64,000 nucleotides of DNA from Chloroflexota bacterium. GTDB lineage: Bacteria; Chloroflexota; Dehalococcoidia; UBA6926. Shown one piece after another: positions 39,865 to 49,775 of the stretch. The notes beneath the pieces are model-generated. The model was not told the DNA's origin, made no database searches, and saw only the letters and a program-made list of their open reading frames with translations. The first letter of the stretch is position 1. Each line of letters begins with the position of its first letter. The translations under genes were made by a program, and so were the position numbers. Location of the stretch: the NCBI GenBank assembly GCA_026713485.1, contig JAPOOK010000037.1, positions 23,805 through 87,804 on the forward strand, written 5' to 3'.

Positions 39865-40541
39865 TGCGTTCTCGCTCTCTCGTCATCCACGATTTCGCCG
39901 TCTCGCATCAGAATCGTGCGCCTGGCAAAGCGTGCGATGTCGTCCTCATGGGTGACGATGATGACCGTGATTCCGGATGATTGATTTAGTTCCCGCAGCA
40001 GTTCGATGATCTCCAGGCTGGAATGGGAATCCAGGTTGCCGGTCGGCTCGTCGGCAAGAAGGATGGACGGCTCATTGACGAGCGCCCGCGCTATGGCGAC
40101 GCGCTGCTGCTGGCCACCGGACATCTCCGTTGGCCGATGTCCCGTCCTGTCGGCAAGGCCGACTCTTCCCAGAGCCTCGCGCGCCAAACGCGCGCTGCCG
40201 CCCTTTCGCGCGTACAGCAGCGGCAGTTCCACATTCGATTCCGCAGTGAGTCGCGGCAGCAGATTGTAGCTCTGAAATACAAACCCAATCTTGCGGTTCC
40301 GAATCGCCGCCAGCCGTGAATCGGACAGCCGCCCAACGTTCACGCCATCAAGCGAATACTGGCCGGACGTGGGAACGTCCAGGCAACCCACGATATTCAT
40401 CATGGTGGACTTGCCGGAACCGGACGCGCCCATGATTGCGACCATCTCGCCGTCCTCAATGGCGAGGCTCACTCCGCGCAGCGCAGCAATCTCTACCTCA
40501 CCCATCCGATAGGTCTTGGTAACGTTGACCAGTTCAATCAC
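39861..40541 (-). CDS. ABC transporter ATP-binding protein, MacB/LolD-like
   Basis: [15 protein letters not shown] Walker [16 protein letters not shown] signature, [12 protein letters not shown] Walker B. Confidence 0.97.
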   Translation of the reverse strand: MIELVNVTKTYRMGEVEIAALRGVSLAIEDGEMVAIMGASGSGKSTMMNIVGCLDVPTSGQYSLDGVNVGRLSDSRLAAIRNRKIGFVFQSYNLLPRLTAESNVELPLLYARKGGSARLAREALGRVGLADRTGHRPTEMSGGQQQRVAIARALVNEPSILLADEPTGNLDSHSSLEIIELLRELNQSSGITVIIVTHEDDIARFARRTILMRDGEIVDDERARTQ

Positions 40542-40576
40542 ATCGCCGCTCCGGGCTGTCTGCCGCTCGAACGTCG

Positions 40577-42271
40577 CTAGTTGACTACCCGGACGGTTCG
40601 GGTAGTCTGGCGCTGGAAACCCGGCCCGCCGCCGAATCCGCCGAATTCGTCCGCCTCGGAGACGTGCATGACCACCTCTTCGCCCTCATCGACTCCGGAC
40701 TCCACGACGACCCAGAAGCCATCGTTGCCACCCAAGGCGACAGGACGCGAGGCTATCTCGCCGTCCATCATTACCCGTAGAAGCGGTTCCTGGAACGTGC
40801 CGTAAATCGATTGCACGGGAACCAGTAAGACGTTGAGCTCCTCCTCCACGGCCATGCGGGCATTCGCGTTCATTCCTTCGCGGAGGTCAACGCCCTGCGG
40901 TATGTCGAGGCGTACCAACACCGTAAAGACCGCAATACCCTGTTCAAGCTGCGCTGCGGACGAAATCGATGATATTGAGCCGGTGAATACCTGTCCCGGC
41001 ATCGCGTCCAGCGTGATCTCAGCCGGGTCCCCGTAGTTGATTCGGAGCACGTCGGTCTCGTCCACCTGCCCCTGGAGCTCCACGATGGACGTGTCGATGA
41101 TTTCAACTGCAATCCGAGACTCCACACTGATCTCTTCGCCCGCGACCGCATTGAGGACTGCGACAATGCCGTCGATTGGCGCGCGAACGGTTGCCTCTTC
41201 GCGCTTCCTCAGCGCGTCCTCCAGGGCAACCTGCGCCGTGACAAGCTCAGCCTCTTTGAGTTGATAAGCGTATCCCTCGTCGCCCTCGCTCGCATCATGA
41301 ACAGCGAGCAACGCCTGGTCCTGCTTTTCCCTCGCCGCGTCCAGCTTGGTTTGCGCGTCCCGAATTGCGGTGTCCCGGGCCGTGACCGCGCTGCCGAGCG
41401 CATCGCGCGCACCCGTCAGGCTCTCCCACGCGTCGTCGAAACCCTTTTGAAGGCAGTGTCCGTTGAGCGGATGCTCGCCATTGGTTTCGCACGTAGCAAC
41501 AATCTTCCCCGGATAGAAATTGATGATGCCGTAGACGACGGTTTCGGACCATCTGGTGGCCGGATCGTCAAGTGGAGCGCCACTCGAAAAGACACCCTTC
41601 GCGCTATCGATTCCAACGGGCTCGATGAGCAACTCCTCCAGATTCACCCCCCATCCCGCCAGCAGGGTCTTCGGAGGTTCCACTGTTTCAGCATCGGTCA
41701 ATGTAACGCCAAGCCAGGCAGAGAAGGTGTCCCGATACCTTTCTTCCTGATCATCAACGTCTTCCTGCGCCGTCTCGATTTTCTCCCGGTGTTCCTTATC
41801 AAGGTCTGCGAGGGCCCGTTCGGCGTCCGCCACGTCATCCTCGGTGGTACCCAGATTCGACTGCGCGTCCGCAAGCAGATTCTCAAGTGCATTCTCCGCA
41901 TCACGGAGCGCAATCCGCGCCGTAGCAATTTCCATGTCGTGACGGGCAACAGTAGCGTCGTCCAGGGTCAAAAGAGCCTGTCCCTCGACCACAGCCTGGC
42001 CCTCAACAACAAGAACGTCCTTCACGACGGAGCCGGCGCCCAGCCGCACCGACTCCCGCTCCGGCAGCGTCAGCGTTCCGCCCGTCTGAACCTGGTTGAC
42101 CAGATCACCGCGAGTCACCGCCACAAGCTGCTCATTCTCCGTGAGGCCACCAGTGGCTTGATCACCCGACAACTGCGCATTGATGACATATGCTCCGCCG
42201 CCGAAACCAACGAGCAAAACGCCGATGATTACAATGATTTGCCACAGCCGAAGACGCTTGATCGTTGCCAT
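40577..42271 (-). CDS. HlyD/RND-type adaptor protein with long coiled-coil and inserted segment
   Basis: One TM, lipoyl half-motif [21 protein letters not shown], long coiled coil, second half [20 protein letters not shown]. Confidence 0.9.
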   Translation of the reverse strand: MATIKRLRLWQIIVIIGVLLVGFGGGAYVINAQLSGDQATGGLTENEQLVAVTRGDLVNQVQTGGTLTLPERESVRLGAGSVVKDVLVVEGQAVVEGQALLTLDDATVARHDMEIATARIALRDAENALENLLADAQSNLGTTEDDVADAERALADLDKEHREKIETAQEDVDDQEERYRDTFSAWLGVTLTDAETVEPPKTLLAGWGVNLEELLIEPVGIDSAKGVFSSGAPLDDPATRWSETVVYGIINFYPGKIVATCETNGEHPLNGHCLQKGFDDAWESLTGARDALGSAVTARDTAIRDAQTKLDAAREKQDQALLAVHDASEGDEGYAYQLKEAELVTAQVALEDALRKREEATVRAPIDGIVAVLNAVAGEEISVESRIAVEIIDTSIVELQGQVDETDVLRINYGDPAEITLDAMPGQVFTGSISSISSAAQLEQGIAVFTVLVRLDIPQGVDLREGMNANARMAVEEELNVLLVPVQSIYGTFQEPLLRVMMDGEIASRPVALGGNDGFWVVVESGVDEGEEVVMHVSEADEFGGFGGGPGFQRQTTRTVRVVN

Positions 42272-42359
42272 CCGCTACACACCTCGAATGCCCCGCGCTA
42301 CTGACAAGACAACACACAGTTAAGTGAACGCCACAGCGCCGTCAGCGGTTAGCAGAGAA

Positions 42360-42396
42360 CAAAAAGAAAGGGACGGCGCGTGTGCCCCGTCCCTTT
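42360..42396 (-). terminator. Rho-independent terminator downstream of the thioredoxin-like gene
   Basis: On minus strand AAAGGGACGG...CCGTCCCTTT stem followed by CTTTTTGTTC. Confidence 0.8.
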
Positions 42397-42420
42397 CAGT
42401 ATCGAGCTAAATCAAGCGAA

Positions 42421-43002
42421 TTAGAGAGACAATTTCTCCGCGAGCAACTCTCGCAGCTCTCTGACAGTCTCCACCTGCCACGCAGGATAGCGAGCCTGCA
42501 TTCGCTCACGCACCGTGCGGCGGAATTCCTGCTCATCCTCGTCGCCAATCTCAGCCTTCACGTCTTCGGTGATCTTGGGCATTTCGTCATTGGCGGATTC
42601 GGGACGCTCGTGCCAGTGGGCAATCTCCTCGAGATCGTCCGTAAAGAACACAGGCACAGGGATGGACATGAACTCACCGTTCTTGAGGTACTCATTCATG
42701 ATGTCGAGGTTCTCATCTCGCGGCAAGACGCTAACGTCCATGCCTGCTGCCTCGGCAATCTTTGCGAGAACCGGCATCCCACGGAACACGTCAGGGCACC
42801 AATCCTCGCCGAGGATAAGCATCTTTGTCGCGCCGGCATCCTTTGCACGTCGGAAAAACGCTACATCATCATCCGAGAGCTGTGCGCTGTTGTAGTACTG
42901 CTCAAACCTGTCTTTGTTGACCTTGATCTGCTCGATATAGTCGTCATATGTGAAACCTGAACCAAATCGTTCAGGAGTGACAACCGTCGTCTTCTCAGCC
43001 AT
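42421..43002 (-). CDS. thioredoxin family protein
   Basis: KMLILGEDWCPDVFRGMPVLAKIAEAAGMDVSVLPRDENLDIMNEYL; WCPD rather than WCxxC. Confidence 0.78.
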   Translation of the reverse strand: MAEKTTVVTPERFGSGFTYDDYIEQIKVNKDRFEQYYNSAQLSDDDVAFFRRAKDAGATKMLILGEDWCPDVFRGMPVLAKIAEAAGMDVSVLPRDENLDIMNEYLKNGEFMSIPVPVFFTDDLEEIAHWHERPESANDEMPKITEDVKAEIGDEDEQEFRRTVRERMQARYPAWQVETVRELRELLAEKLSL

Positions 43003-43057
43003 TGTGATTCCTCCGCCACCCCATGTAAGGGATCTCTTCCGTTTTTCTTCAGTCTAT

Positions 43058-43309
43058 CTAGCCGATATTACAGCTGATCATGTCCTTGTAACCCATGGTG
43101 ACTTTCCCATCAGGGTAAACAACGATGGGGACGACATCGCCATAGGTTCGCGCCTCATCGAGCCACGCCTGGCTCTCATCAACCTGGCGCTCTTCAAACT
43201 CGAGACCTTGTTGCGTCCAATCCTCTTTCATCACAACGCACGCCGGGCACGTTGTCAGTGTGTAGACAATTGGCTTTATTCCAACTTGTGTTGCCACCAA
43301 AACCTCCAT
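43058..43309 (-). CDS. glutaredoxin-like protein
   Basis: VYTLTTCPACVVMKEDWTQQGLEFEERQVDE, CPAC active site. Confidence 0.8.
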   Translation of the reverse strand: MEVLVATQVGIKPIVYTLTTCPACVVMKEDWTQQGLEFEERQVDESQAWLDEARTYGDVVPIVVYPDGKVTMGYKDMISCNIG

Positions 43310-43414
43310 TGAGCCCCGCGATACTCGGAGCGCTTGATCCTTTCAGTAATTCTAGAATGCCTGTCCGAATGAGTCAAAGCGCTCCATTCCTGGTCATGCG
43401 ATGATAGAGACACC

Positions 43415-44692
43415 ATGATGTCCAATAGCATTGCGGTTGAATTGGGGCAACGGCTGGAGCCCGATCTACTGGAAACATGCCGAAGGCTCGGCGACATTGC
43501 GGAAGATGGCACGCTCTTTATTGTCGGGGGAGCGGTGCGGGACATTCTGCTGGGGCGGGATCCTGTTGAAGTCGACCTGGTTGTCCAGGGGGACGCTGAT
43601 GAACTGGCGCAAAGAGCCGTTCAATTTCGGCTAGCCTTGAGAACCGCAGCCTCACAATTCATGACAGTCAAGCTGACCATCGGCACGCGCGAGATGGATA
43701 TTGCGACAGCCCGCAGCGAAACATACGAGTCGCCCGGCGCGCTACCCGATGTTGCTCCATCAGATATTGAGACCGACCTGGGGCGTCGCGACTTCGCCGC
43801 AAATGCCATCGCCGTCTCCATCGGTTCGATGGATTTCGGGCGCGTAATAGATCCTCATCGTGGGGTCAACGATGTTCAGGCAGCAGTACTCCGCGCGCTG
43901 CATGCGCGATCGTTCCGTGACGACGCTACGAGAATGATTCGCGCGGCGCGCTACGCCTCCCGGCTCCAGTTCAGACTGCACGCGGAAACCGAAGCTTGGC
44001 TGAAGAGGGATGCTTCCAATATCAGCACGGTAGGGCCAGACCGTCTACGCAACGAATTCAACCGACTCTGGCGAGAAGAGAAGCCCGTGGAAGGGCTGAT
44101 TATGCTGCAGTCCTGGGGGGTTTTGGATCATCTGCCCACGGCATCCAATTGGGTGAGCGGGCTATACAGTTTCTCGATGTCCGATCGGGAGGCTGCGGTC
44201 AGGCCCGATGATGTCGACGACGCCGACGTGCACTGGGCTCTCATCGCAACAACCGTGGGCACGGAATTCGAGACTCTCACTGACACCTTCCATCTTGCCG
44301 GTAGTTCACGACGAGCGGTTGACGACATCCGCCTCTGGAAGGAACGAGGATTAGCGTCATTTAATGAGGCAAAAACGACGGGGCGCCCAAGTGACTTTAC
44401 GGATGTTCTCGCCCTGTTTGAGCCGGCCGCTCTTGAGGCCCTCTACCTCACCGGAGACGCCACGGAATCGCGAGTAATCGCCTCTTATCTCGGCACTTGG
44501 AGACACGTCCAGCCTGAGCTGAACGGGAATGACCTGCTTGAGATGGGTATGAGCCAAGGGCCCCTCATCGGGAAGTTCCTTGACCAGCTACGGAAGGCCC
44601 GGCTCAACAACCTGGTCTTGAACAGGGATGGCGAGGTGCAGTTGGTCAGGCAATGGATGGGGCGCGGTTCTGCCGTCGCTGACGAATCATGA
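43415..44692 (+). CDS. CCA tRNA nucleotidyltransferase/poly(A) polymerase family
   Basis: LFIVGGAVRDILLGRDPVEVDLVVQGD, RRDFAANAIAVS, DDATRMIRAARYASRLQFRL. Confidence 0.94.
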   Translation: MMSNSIAVELGQRLEPDLLETCRRLGDIAEDGTLFIVGGAVRDILLGRDPVEVDLVVQGDADELAQRAVQFRLALRTAASQFMTVKLTIGTREMDIATARSETYESPGALPDVAPSDIETDLGRRDFAANAIAVSIGSMDFGRVIDPHRGVNDVQAAVLRALHARSFRDDATRMIRAARYASRLQFRLHAETEAWLKRDASNISTVGPDRLRNEFNRLWREEKPVEGLIMLQSWGVLDHLPTASNWVSGLYSFSMSDREAAVRPDDVDDADVHWALIATTVGTEFETLTDTFHLAGSSRRAVDDIRLWKERGLASFNEAKTTGRPSDFTDVLALFEPAALEALYLTGDATESRVIASYLGTWRHVQPELNGNDLLEMGMSQGPLIGKFLDQLRKARLNNLVLNRDGEVQLVRQWMGRGSAVADES

Positions 44693-45623
44693 CGCTCCCC
44701 GGCAGCGCACGCTTCCGCATTGCCACTTCGCGCTCCTCCTGAAACAAAAGCTGCTGCGCATAGGCCGCGTAACTGCCGAAACGCTCCCGCCCCCACGCTG
44801 CAATCTTGTCCTCCGAGGTCTTTTTCCCATCCAAGAACAGGCGCGTCACTGCCCGGCTCACCCATCTGTCCACAGCGAACGCCTCCGTGTGGTCGAGCGA
44901 AAATGCCAGGATGCAATCGGCGATTTTCGGCCCGATGCCCTTGAATGTCAGTAGCGTGCTCTTAGCATCTTCGTACGGCAGCGATCGGAGTTCGTCGAGT
45001 TTGACCTTGCCCTCTGCAATGCAAATGGCGGCCGAAGCGAGAAACGGGGCACGAAACCCAAGTCCAATGCGGCGGAGATTGTGCTCTCCCAGTCGTGCCA
45101 CCATCGCCGGTTCAGGAACGCGATAGACCGTCTGGCCCCAGGCTGTGCCGTTGACCTCGCATGCCTCAGCCAGATTCTGCATATTTCTCTTGATGCGTGG
45201 CAGATGGCATTGAGCGCTGATGATGAAGCTCGCCAGGCACTCCCACGGTTCCTGGCGCAAGATAGTCAAGCCGGGCCAGCGCCCCATAATTTCCTTGAGC
45301 ACTGCATCTGTGGACAGTGCATTCTTAATTCGTGAGTGGTCATCATCAAGGCGCAGGTAGCGAGTAACCATTTCTGCCGCCGTGCCATTTGATAGATCAG
45401 GGTCATGAGCAGAAACCTCAAGGAAACCTGCGCCCTCATCGCCTGAATTGACGTGCCGAATGCGTACTGCGTGGCCGTAAATGGTTCCGATCCACCAGCC
45501 ATCGGCTTCGCCATCAGGCGCTGTCCACCCAAAAGCCTGCCCCTCATCCAGCGATGCCGGCAGATCAAGCGGAGAGCTGAGTTCGATCCGGGCCACCTTC
45601 GCACGGGCCCTGTCATTCCTCAT
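44646..45623 (-). CDS. OGG1/AlkA-type DNA glycosylase (HhH-GPD)
   Basis: LTFKGIGPKIADCILAFSLDHTEAFAVDRWVSRAV; N-terminal OGG_N-like region; ATG at 45623. Confidence 0.88.
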   Translation of the reverse strand: MRNDRARAKVARIELSSPLDLPASLDEGQAFGWTAPDGEADGWWIGTIYGHAVRIRHVNSGDEGAGFLEVSAHDPDLSNGTAAEMVTRYLRLDDDHSRIKNALSTDAVLKEIMGRWPGLTILRQEPWECLASFIISAQCHLPRIKRNMQNLAEACEVNGTAWGQTVYRVPEPAMVARLGEHNLRRIGLGFRAPFLASAAICIAEGKVKLDELRSLPYEDAKSTLLTFKGIGPKIADCILAFSLDHTEAFAVDRWVSRAVTRLFLDGKKTSEDKIAAWGRERFGSYAAYAQQLLFQEEREVAMRKRALPGSVMIRQRRQNRAPSIA

Positions 45624-48453
45624 CGGCGTTAAACCAGTCCCGCACCTCATCGCGCAGGCGATCAAGCGTCGGTGTCTGTACGGTGGACGTGGGGAGCGCG
45701 TCGATAAAGGCAGCCCCGTACGCGCGATTCAACACTCGTGAATCCAGGATGACAATCACTCCCTGGTCTTTCGTGCTCCGAAGTAGCCGCCCCACACCCT
45801 GCTTGAATCGCAAGAGCGACCGCGGAATCTGGAACTCGCCAAAGGAGTTTTCATAAGTCTCGCCGCGGGCCGCGATAATCGGATCCGACGGCACATCAAA
45901 CGGGAGGCGAGTGACGATGAGCGCCTTCAGCGCGTCACCCGGCAAATCGACGCCTTCCCAGAACGCCGCCGCGCCCAGAATGACGATGTCCTTGCGAAGT
46001 CGAGCGATTTCCGCCAACCGATCCGGCGCGCCATCAATTCCCTGCCCGAGGACGCTGATGCCGCGCTCCCGCAGCTCCGAACTGACATTTGTGTACGTCT
46101 GGCGCAACGAGGCGTGCGAGGTGAACAACGCCAACACGCCGCCGCCCGTCGATACTGCGACATCAATGATGGCCTGCTGAACAGACTTGCCATAGGCATT
46201 GTTATTCGGGTCCGGCACGTCAGCCGGAACCATTGCCGCCGCCGCATCTTCCGGTCTCAGTGTGAGTCTTATCTGCAGCGTTTCCGGTTCCTCAATTCCA
46301 AGCCTGTCACTGATAAATCCAAAGGAATCGTCGGTCGTCAGGGTCGCGCTCGTGAGGACAATCGACTTGCGGTCAGCGAAAGGACCGGCCGCAAGGTGAG
46401 GGGCAACGGACATCGGCGCCCAGTGCAACGAGATTCCTCTCCGCTGATCACGCGGGGTTTCAAGCCACGTAATATCGTCGTCAGGATTCACATCTCTCAT
46501 CACGCTCATCAAGGGTGCTCGAAGGTCAGCGATGCGCCTCACAACGTCGTCCACGGCCGTGGACTGGCCTTGCCGCCCCTGTTGAGTCTGCAGCGCCGAT
46601 CTCAACCGCGAATCGACCAGGTCGGCGACTGCGGCAAGAGTTGCGTCCAGGTCTTCCCATGCCTTCGCGGATTCACGCCATTCATCCGTTTCCCGGACAC
46701 GCTGTACGAGCCGAACCTGGGAATCGCCGCCTCGATCTGAGCGAGACCCCGCGGCGATGGCGCCAATGGCGCTGAAGAACTGACTCGCCCGTGTAGCCGC
46801 GTTGCGAGCCGCGGTGGCAACCTCAACTCCTGCGGCTTCCATCGTCTGAGCCGTTGTTCCGGCGGAGGAAGCCGATGAGCCCATCGCTGCCGTTACGATC
46901 CTTGGCCTTCCCTCTGCCGAATCCGCCCCAAGCGAGTTGAGCAACTCAGTAACTTCGCTGTGAGAGATGCTGCGCCCGTAGTGGTCGGTAGCCTCACGTT
47001 CAAGGTTGTGGGCCTCATCCAGTATCACGTGAGGGATTTCACCCAGAACGTTTCCGCCTGAGGAAGAGTCCGCCAGCAGAAGCGCATGGTTCGTGATGAC
47101 AAGGTGGGCAGCTTGAGCGGCCCTTCGAGCCCGGCCGATAAAACACAACCCCTCACGCTCATAGGCGCAGTTGCTGTGCCCCTCTTCCGATCCTGCAGAC
47201 AGACTTGACCAACGTGCCGCCTCTTGTTCACCCATCGGCAGCTCGCCCAGATCGCCGCTTTCGGTCGATTCGAGCCAGACCATCAGCCGGGCAAAGAACG
47301 CCGCCTCGCCGGGCGTCACCTCAAGGTTGCCGAGCCGCGAAAGCAGGCGCGATATGCACAGGTAGTTTCCTCTGCCCTTGAGTACGGCAACACGCACCTC
47401 ATCCGTTGTCAGACCGAGCGCTCGAAGAGCGACAGGAACATCCTTGGTGGCGAGCTGTTCCTGTAAACCCCGGGTGGACGTGGCAACGACGACCTGCTCT
47501 TCAGCGGCCTCCGCGCGCCAGATGGCCGGAATCAGATACCCCAGCGATTTGCCTGTCCCGGGCGGCGCCTCCAGAAGTAGAATCTGATCCGTTTCCTGGA
47601 CTTGCGCTACCGCTTGCGCCATCTCCAGTTGCTGAGTGCGTGGCTCATAGGAATCTCCGAGCGCACGGGCGAGCCCGCCATTGGATTCAAATACCGCGCC
47701 AATAGCCACTGTCCCATCCTGCGTTGTGGGCAGCTTCCGCTGGCGGGTCTCGGATTCGACACTCGGCTTGCCGAGTCTTTGGGTCAGCCGTCGAATAACC
47801 TGCTCAGGCCCATCACCGGCAATTTCCTGTTGTTGTGCTGCTAGCTCAAAAACCGGACCCGCTCTCCAGTCTCCCGGCGCACGGTCGGAGAGTGAACGAA
47901 TCATCGCCAGCGTGGCCGGGTCGAGGGAGAGAATCATGTCCCAGAACGTGAGGAAGACCTGCGCGGTCGCCTCTGCGTCTGCCAGTGCCCTGTGTGGGCT
48001 GTCATTGACGATTCCCAACTCTTCGATGAGCCATCCAAGAGCATGGCTGGCGGCTGACGGCCTCAGGATTCGGGAGAGGTCGAGTGTATCGAATACCGGA
48101 CCGGTTGGCTTTACGCCATTCGCGTTCAGGAATCCCAGATCGAACTGATAGTTCTGCCCCACCATTGGCAGGTCACCGATGAATGCTGCGAGCTCGTCCG
48201 CTATCTCGGCAAATGGTGGCGCACCAACAAGATCAGTATCCGTAATGCCGGTCAGCACGGAGACGAAATCAGGGAGCTTATGACCCGGATTGACGAGCTG
48301 TTGAAAGCTATCAACGATTCGGCCTTGCTCAAGCTTGACCGCGCCTACTTCAATGATGCGATCGCTCTCCGCATTCAGTCCCGTAGTTTCCAGGTCAAGC
48401 GAGACGAACGTCAGCGGAAACGGTGCGCTGTCCGCTGCGCTTGCAGCAGTCAT
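45613..48453 (-). CDS. DnaQ-like exonuclease-DinG-like helicase fusion
   Basis: FVSLDLETTGL...HRALADAEAT exonuclease motifs; APPGTGKSLGYLIPAI Walker A, ILDEAHNLE DEAH box, GVGRLLRSTKDQGVIVILD. Confidence 0.93.
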   Translation of the reverse strand: MTAASAADSAPFPLTFVSLDLETTGLNAESDRIIEVGAVKLEQGRIVDSFQQLVNPGHKLPDFVSVLTGITDTDLVGAPPFAEIADELAAFIGDLPMVGQNYQFDLGFLNANGVKPTGPVFDTLDLSRILRPSAASHALGWLIEELGIVNDSPHRALADAEATAQVFLTFWDMILSLDPATLAMIRSLSDRAPGDWRAGPVFELAAQQQEIAGDGPEQVIRRLTQRLGKPSVESETRQRKLPTTQDGTVAIGAVFESNGGLARALGDSYEPRTQQLEMAQAVAQVQETDQILLLEAPPGTGKSLGYLIPAIWRAEAAEEQVVVATSTRGLQEQLATKDVPVALRALGLTTDEVRVAVLKGRGNYLCISRLLSRLGNLEVTPGEAAFFARLMVWLESTESGDLGELPMGEQEAARWSSLSAGSEEGHSNCAYEREGLCFIGRARRAAQAAHLVITNHALLLADSSSGGNVLGEIPHVILDEAHNLEREATDHYGRSISHSEVTELLNSLGADSAEGRPRIVTAAMGSSASSAGTTAQTMEAAGVEVATAARNAATRASQFFSAIGAIAAGSRSDRGGDSQVRLVQRVRETDEWRESAKAWEDLDATLAAVADLVDSRLRSALQTQQGRQGQSTAVDDVVRRIADLRAPLMSVMRDVNPDDDITWLETPRDQRRGISLHWAPMSVAPHLAAGPFADRKSIVLTSATLTTDDSFGFISDRLGIEEPETLQIRLTLRPEDAAAAMVPADVPDPNNNAYGKSVQQAIIDVAVSTGGGVLALFTSHASLRQTYTNVSSELRERGISVLGQGIDGAPDRLAEIARLRKDIVILGAAAFWEGVDLPGDALKALIVTRLPFDVPSDPIIAARGETYENSFGEFQIPRSLLRFKQGVGRLLRSTKDQGVIVILDSRVLNRAYGAAFIDALPTSTVQTPTLDRLRDEVRDWFNADEE

Positions 48454-49151
48454 CTCACGCCTACTGCGGCAAGTTCGGCGGCCCGCTCGTCCCAATAGGA
48501 AATGTCGCTGCCTTTGAGCAGTGCGCCGGTCGGGTAATAGCGGCCTTCCCGGATTTCCTCGATGAACTCCTCAACGTTTGAGATATGCCGCTCTGTCACG
48601 ATAGCCCCGGAGCCGATGCCGGATGTGGAATGGGCATCTCCTCCACCCACGCCGATACGCCCAAGCTCGCGAGCGACCTGAAGCGCAAAGAGGTTCTCCT
48701 GCGCGTTATTTGCCCCATTCACCACTTCCATCTCGTCAGTCAGTTTGAAGATGGGGAGATCGGCCGCCTCCTCAAGGGTGTACATCTTTGGCCAGCCATT
48801 AATTCGAGGGTCATCGAATAGGCGGCGAAAGGGGTGTGCGGCAATCATGATACCGTCCGAGGCCTGGATAACTCTGCGCAGAATCTCCGCGCGGTGAATG
48901 CCGGATGAGTATCCCGTCAAGCCAAAGCAGGTGATGTGCCCCAGGTCCGTGGCAACCTCCATGCCGGGAATCACAAGGAAGTCATGTTCAGCGGAGAATC
49001 GCTCAAGCTGATACGTGTCCCAGACGGTACCGTGCTCGGTAACGCACACACCATCCAGTCCGACGGCCTTGGCGGCCGTCACGAGGTCCTGAGGCGATAG
49101 GCCGCTATCGGATGAACCAAAGTTTGTGTGTACGTGGAGATCCAATTTCAT
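48450..49151 (-). CDS. PHP domain metal-dependent phosphoesterase
   Basis: MKLDLHVHTNFGSSDSGLSPQDLVTAAKAVGLDGVCVTEHGT, IAAHPFRR, GGGDAHSTSGIG. Confidence 0.93.
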   Translation of the reverse strand: MKLDLHVHTNFGSSDSGLSPQDLVTAAKAVGLDGVCVTEHGTVWDTYQLERFSAEHDFLVIPGMEVATDLGHITCFGLTGYSSGIHRAEILRRVIQASDGIMIAAHPFRRLFDDPRINGWPKMYTLEEAADLPIFKLTDEMEVVNGANNAQENLFALQVARELGRIGVGGGDAHSTSGIGSGAIVTERHISNVEEFIEEIREGRYYPTGALLKGSDISYWDERAAELAAVGVR

Positions 49152-49341
49152 GATGAGATTTCAGCCCTTGCATTCTACAGGAACGCCGTGACTGTAGGCG
49201 AACGGGAAGGTCCTTCTAGCCATGGTGATTCCCCTGAATCGGGGCAGGATCCAGTCTTTTAATCAGAATGGCGACGGCGGGGCGCAACCAGGCCGAATCA
49301 GGTAGGCTGTACGTAATAGAGGCGCTCTCGCGGAGGCTCGG

Positions 49342-49593
49342 ATGTATCGCATTACGATTTCGACAAAGGAACACGGAACAATTCTGGACCAAGATCTCAT
49401 GGGCTTCGTGCTGATCCGAAAGATGCTGTGCGAACACGAGGATCCGACCCACGAGCCGGTGATGAGCATGGAATCACGCGGCGTCAACGGCTACGAGCAG
49501 ATTGGGCTTCTTGAATGGGCCAAAGCCGTGACGACAGCGGACATGGTCGCGGACATGGAAGAGGGCCCCGGTCTGGCTGATTATCCGAATTAA
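49342..49593 (+). CDS. hypothetical 83 aa protein
   Basis: ORF with plausible RBS in an otherwise empty interval. Confidence 0.5.
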   Translation: MYRITISTKEHGTILDQDLMGFVLIRKMLCEHEDPTHEPVMSMESRGVNGYEQIGLLEWAKAVTTADMVADMEEGPGLADYPN

Positions 49594-49605
49594 CGTGTTG
49601 GCTAA

Positions 49606-49681
49606 TGGTGCCCCCAAGGGGACTCGAACCCCTGTCGGCGGCTTGAAGGGCCGCAGTCCTAGGCCACTAGACGATGGGGGC
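49606..49681 (-). tRNA. tRNA-Glu (TTC), CCA encoded
   Basis: GCCCCCATCGTCTAGTGGCCTAGGACTGCGGCCCTTCAAGCCGCCGACAGGGGTTCGAGTCCCCTTGGGGGCACCA folds as a cloverleaf; anticodon loop CCTTCAA. Confidence 0.95.
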
Positions 49682-49775
49682 ATGACACCTTCGTCTCTTC
49701 CACTATAGCCGCAACACGTGGTGCCGCGTCATCCACTGCCCCTGACATCCTTGCGACATCCCCGATAATAGATGC

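Noticed and set aside
41261-42304. 347-aa plus-strand ORF
   Set aside because: Fully antisense to the HlyD-type adaptor gene; composition looks non-coding.
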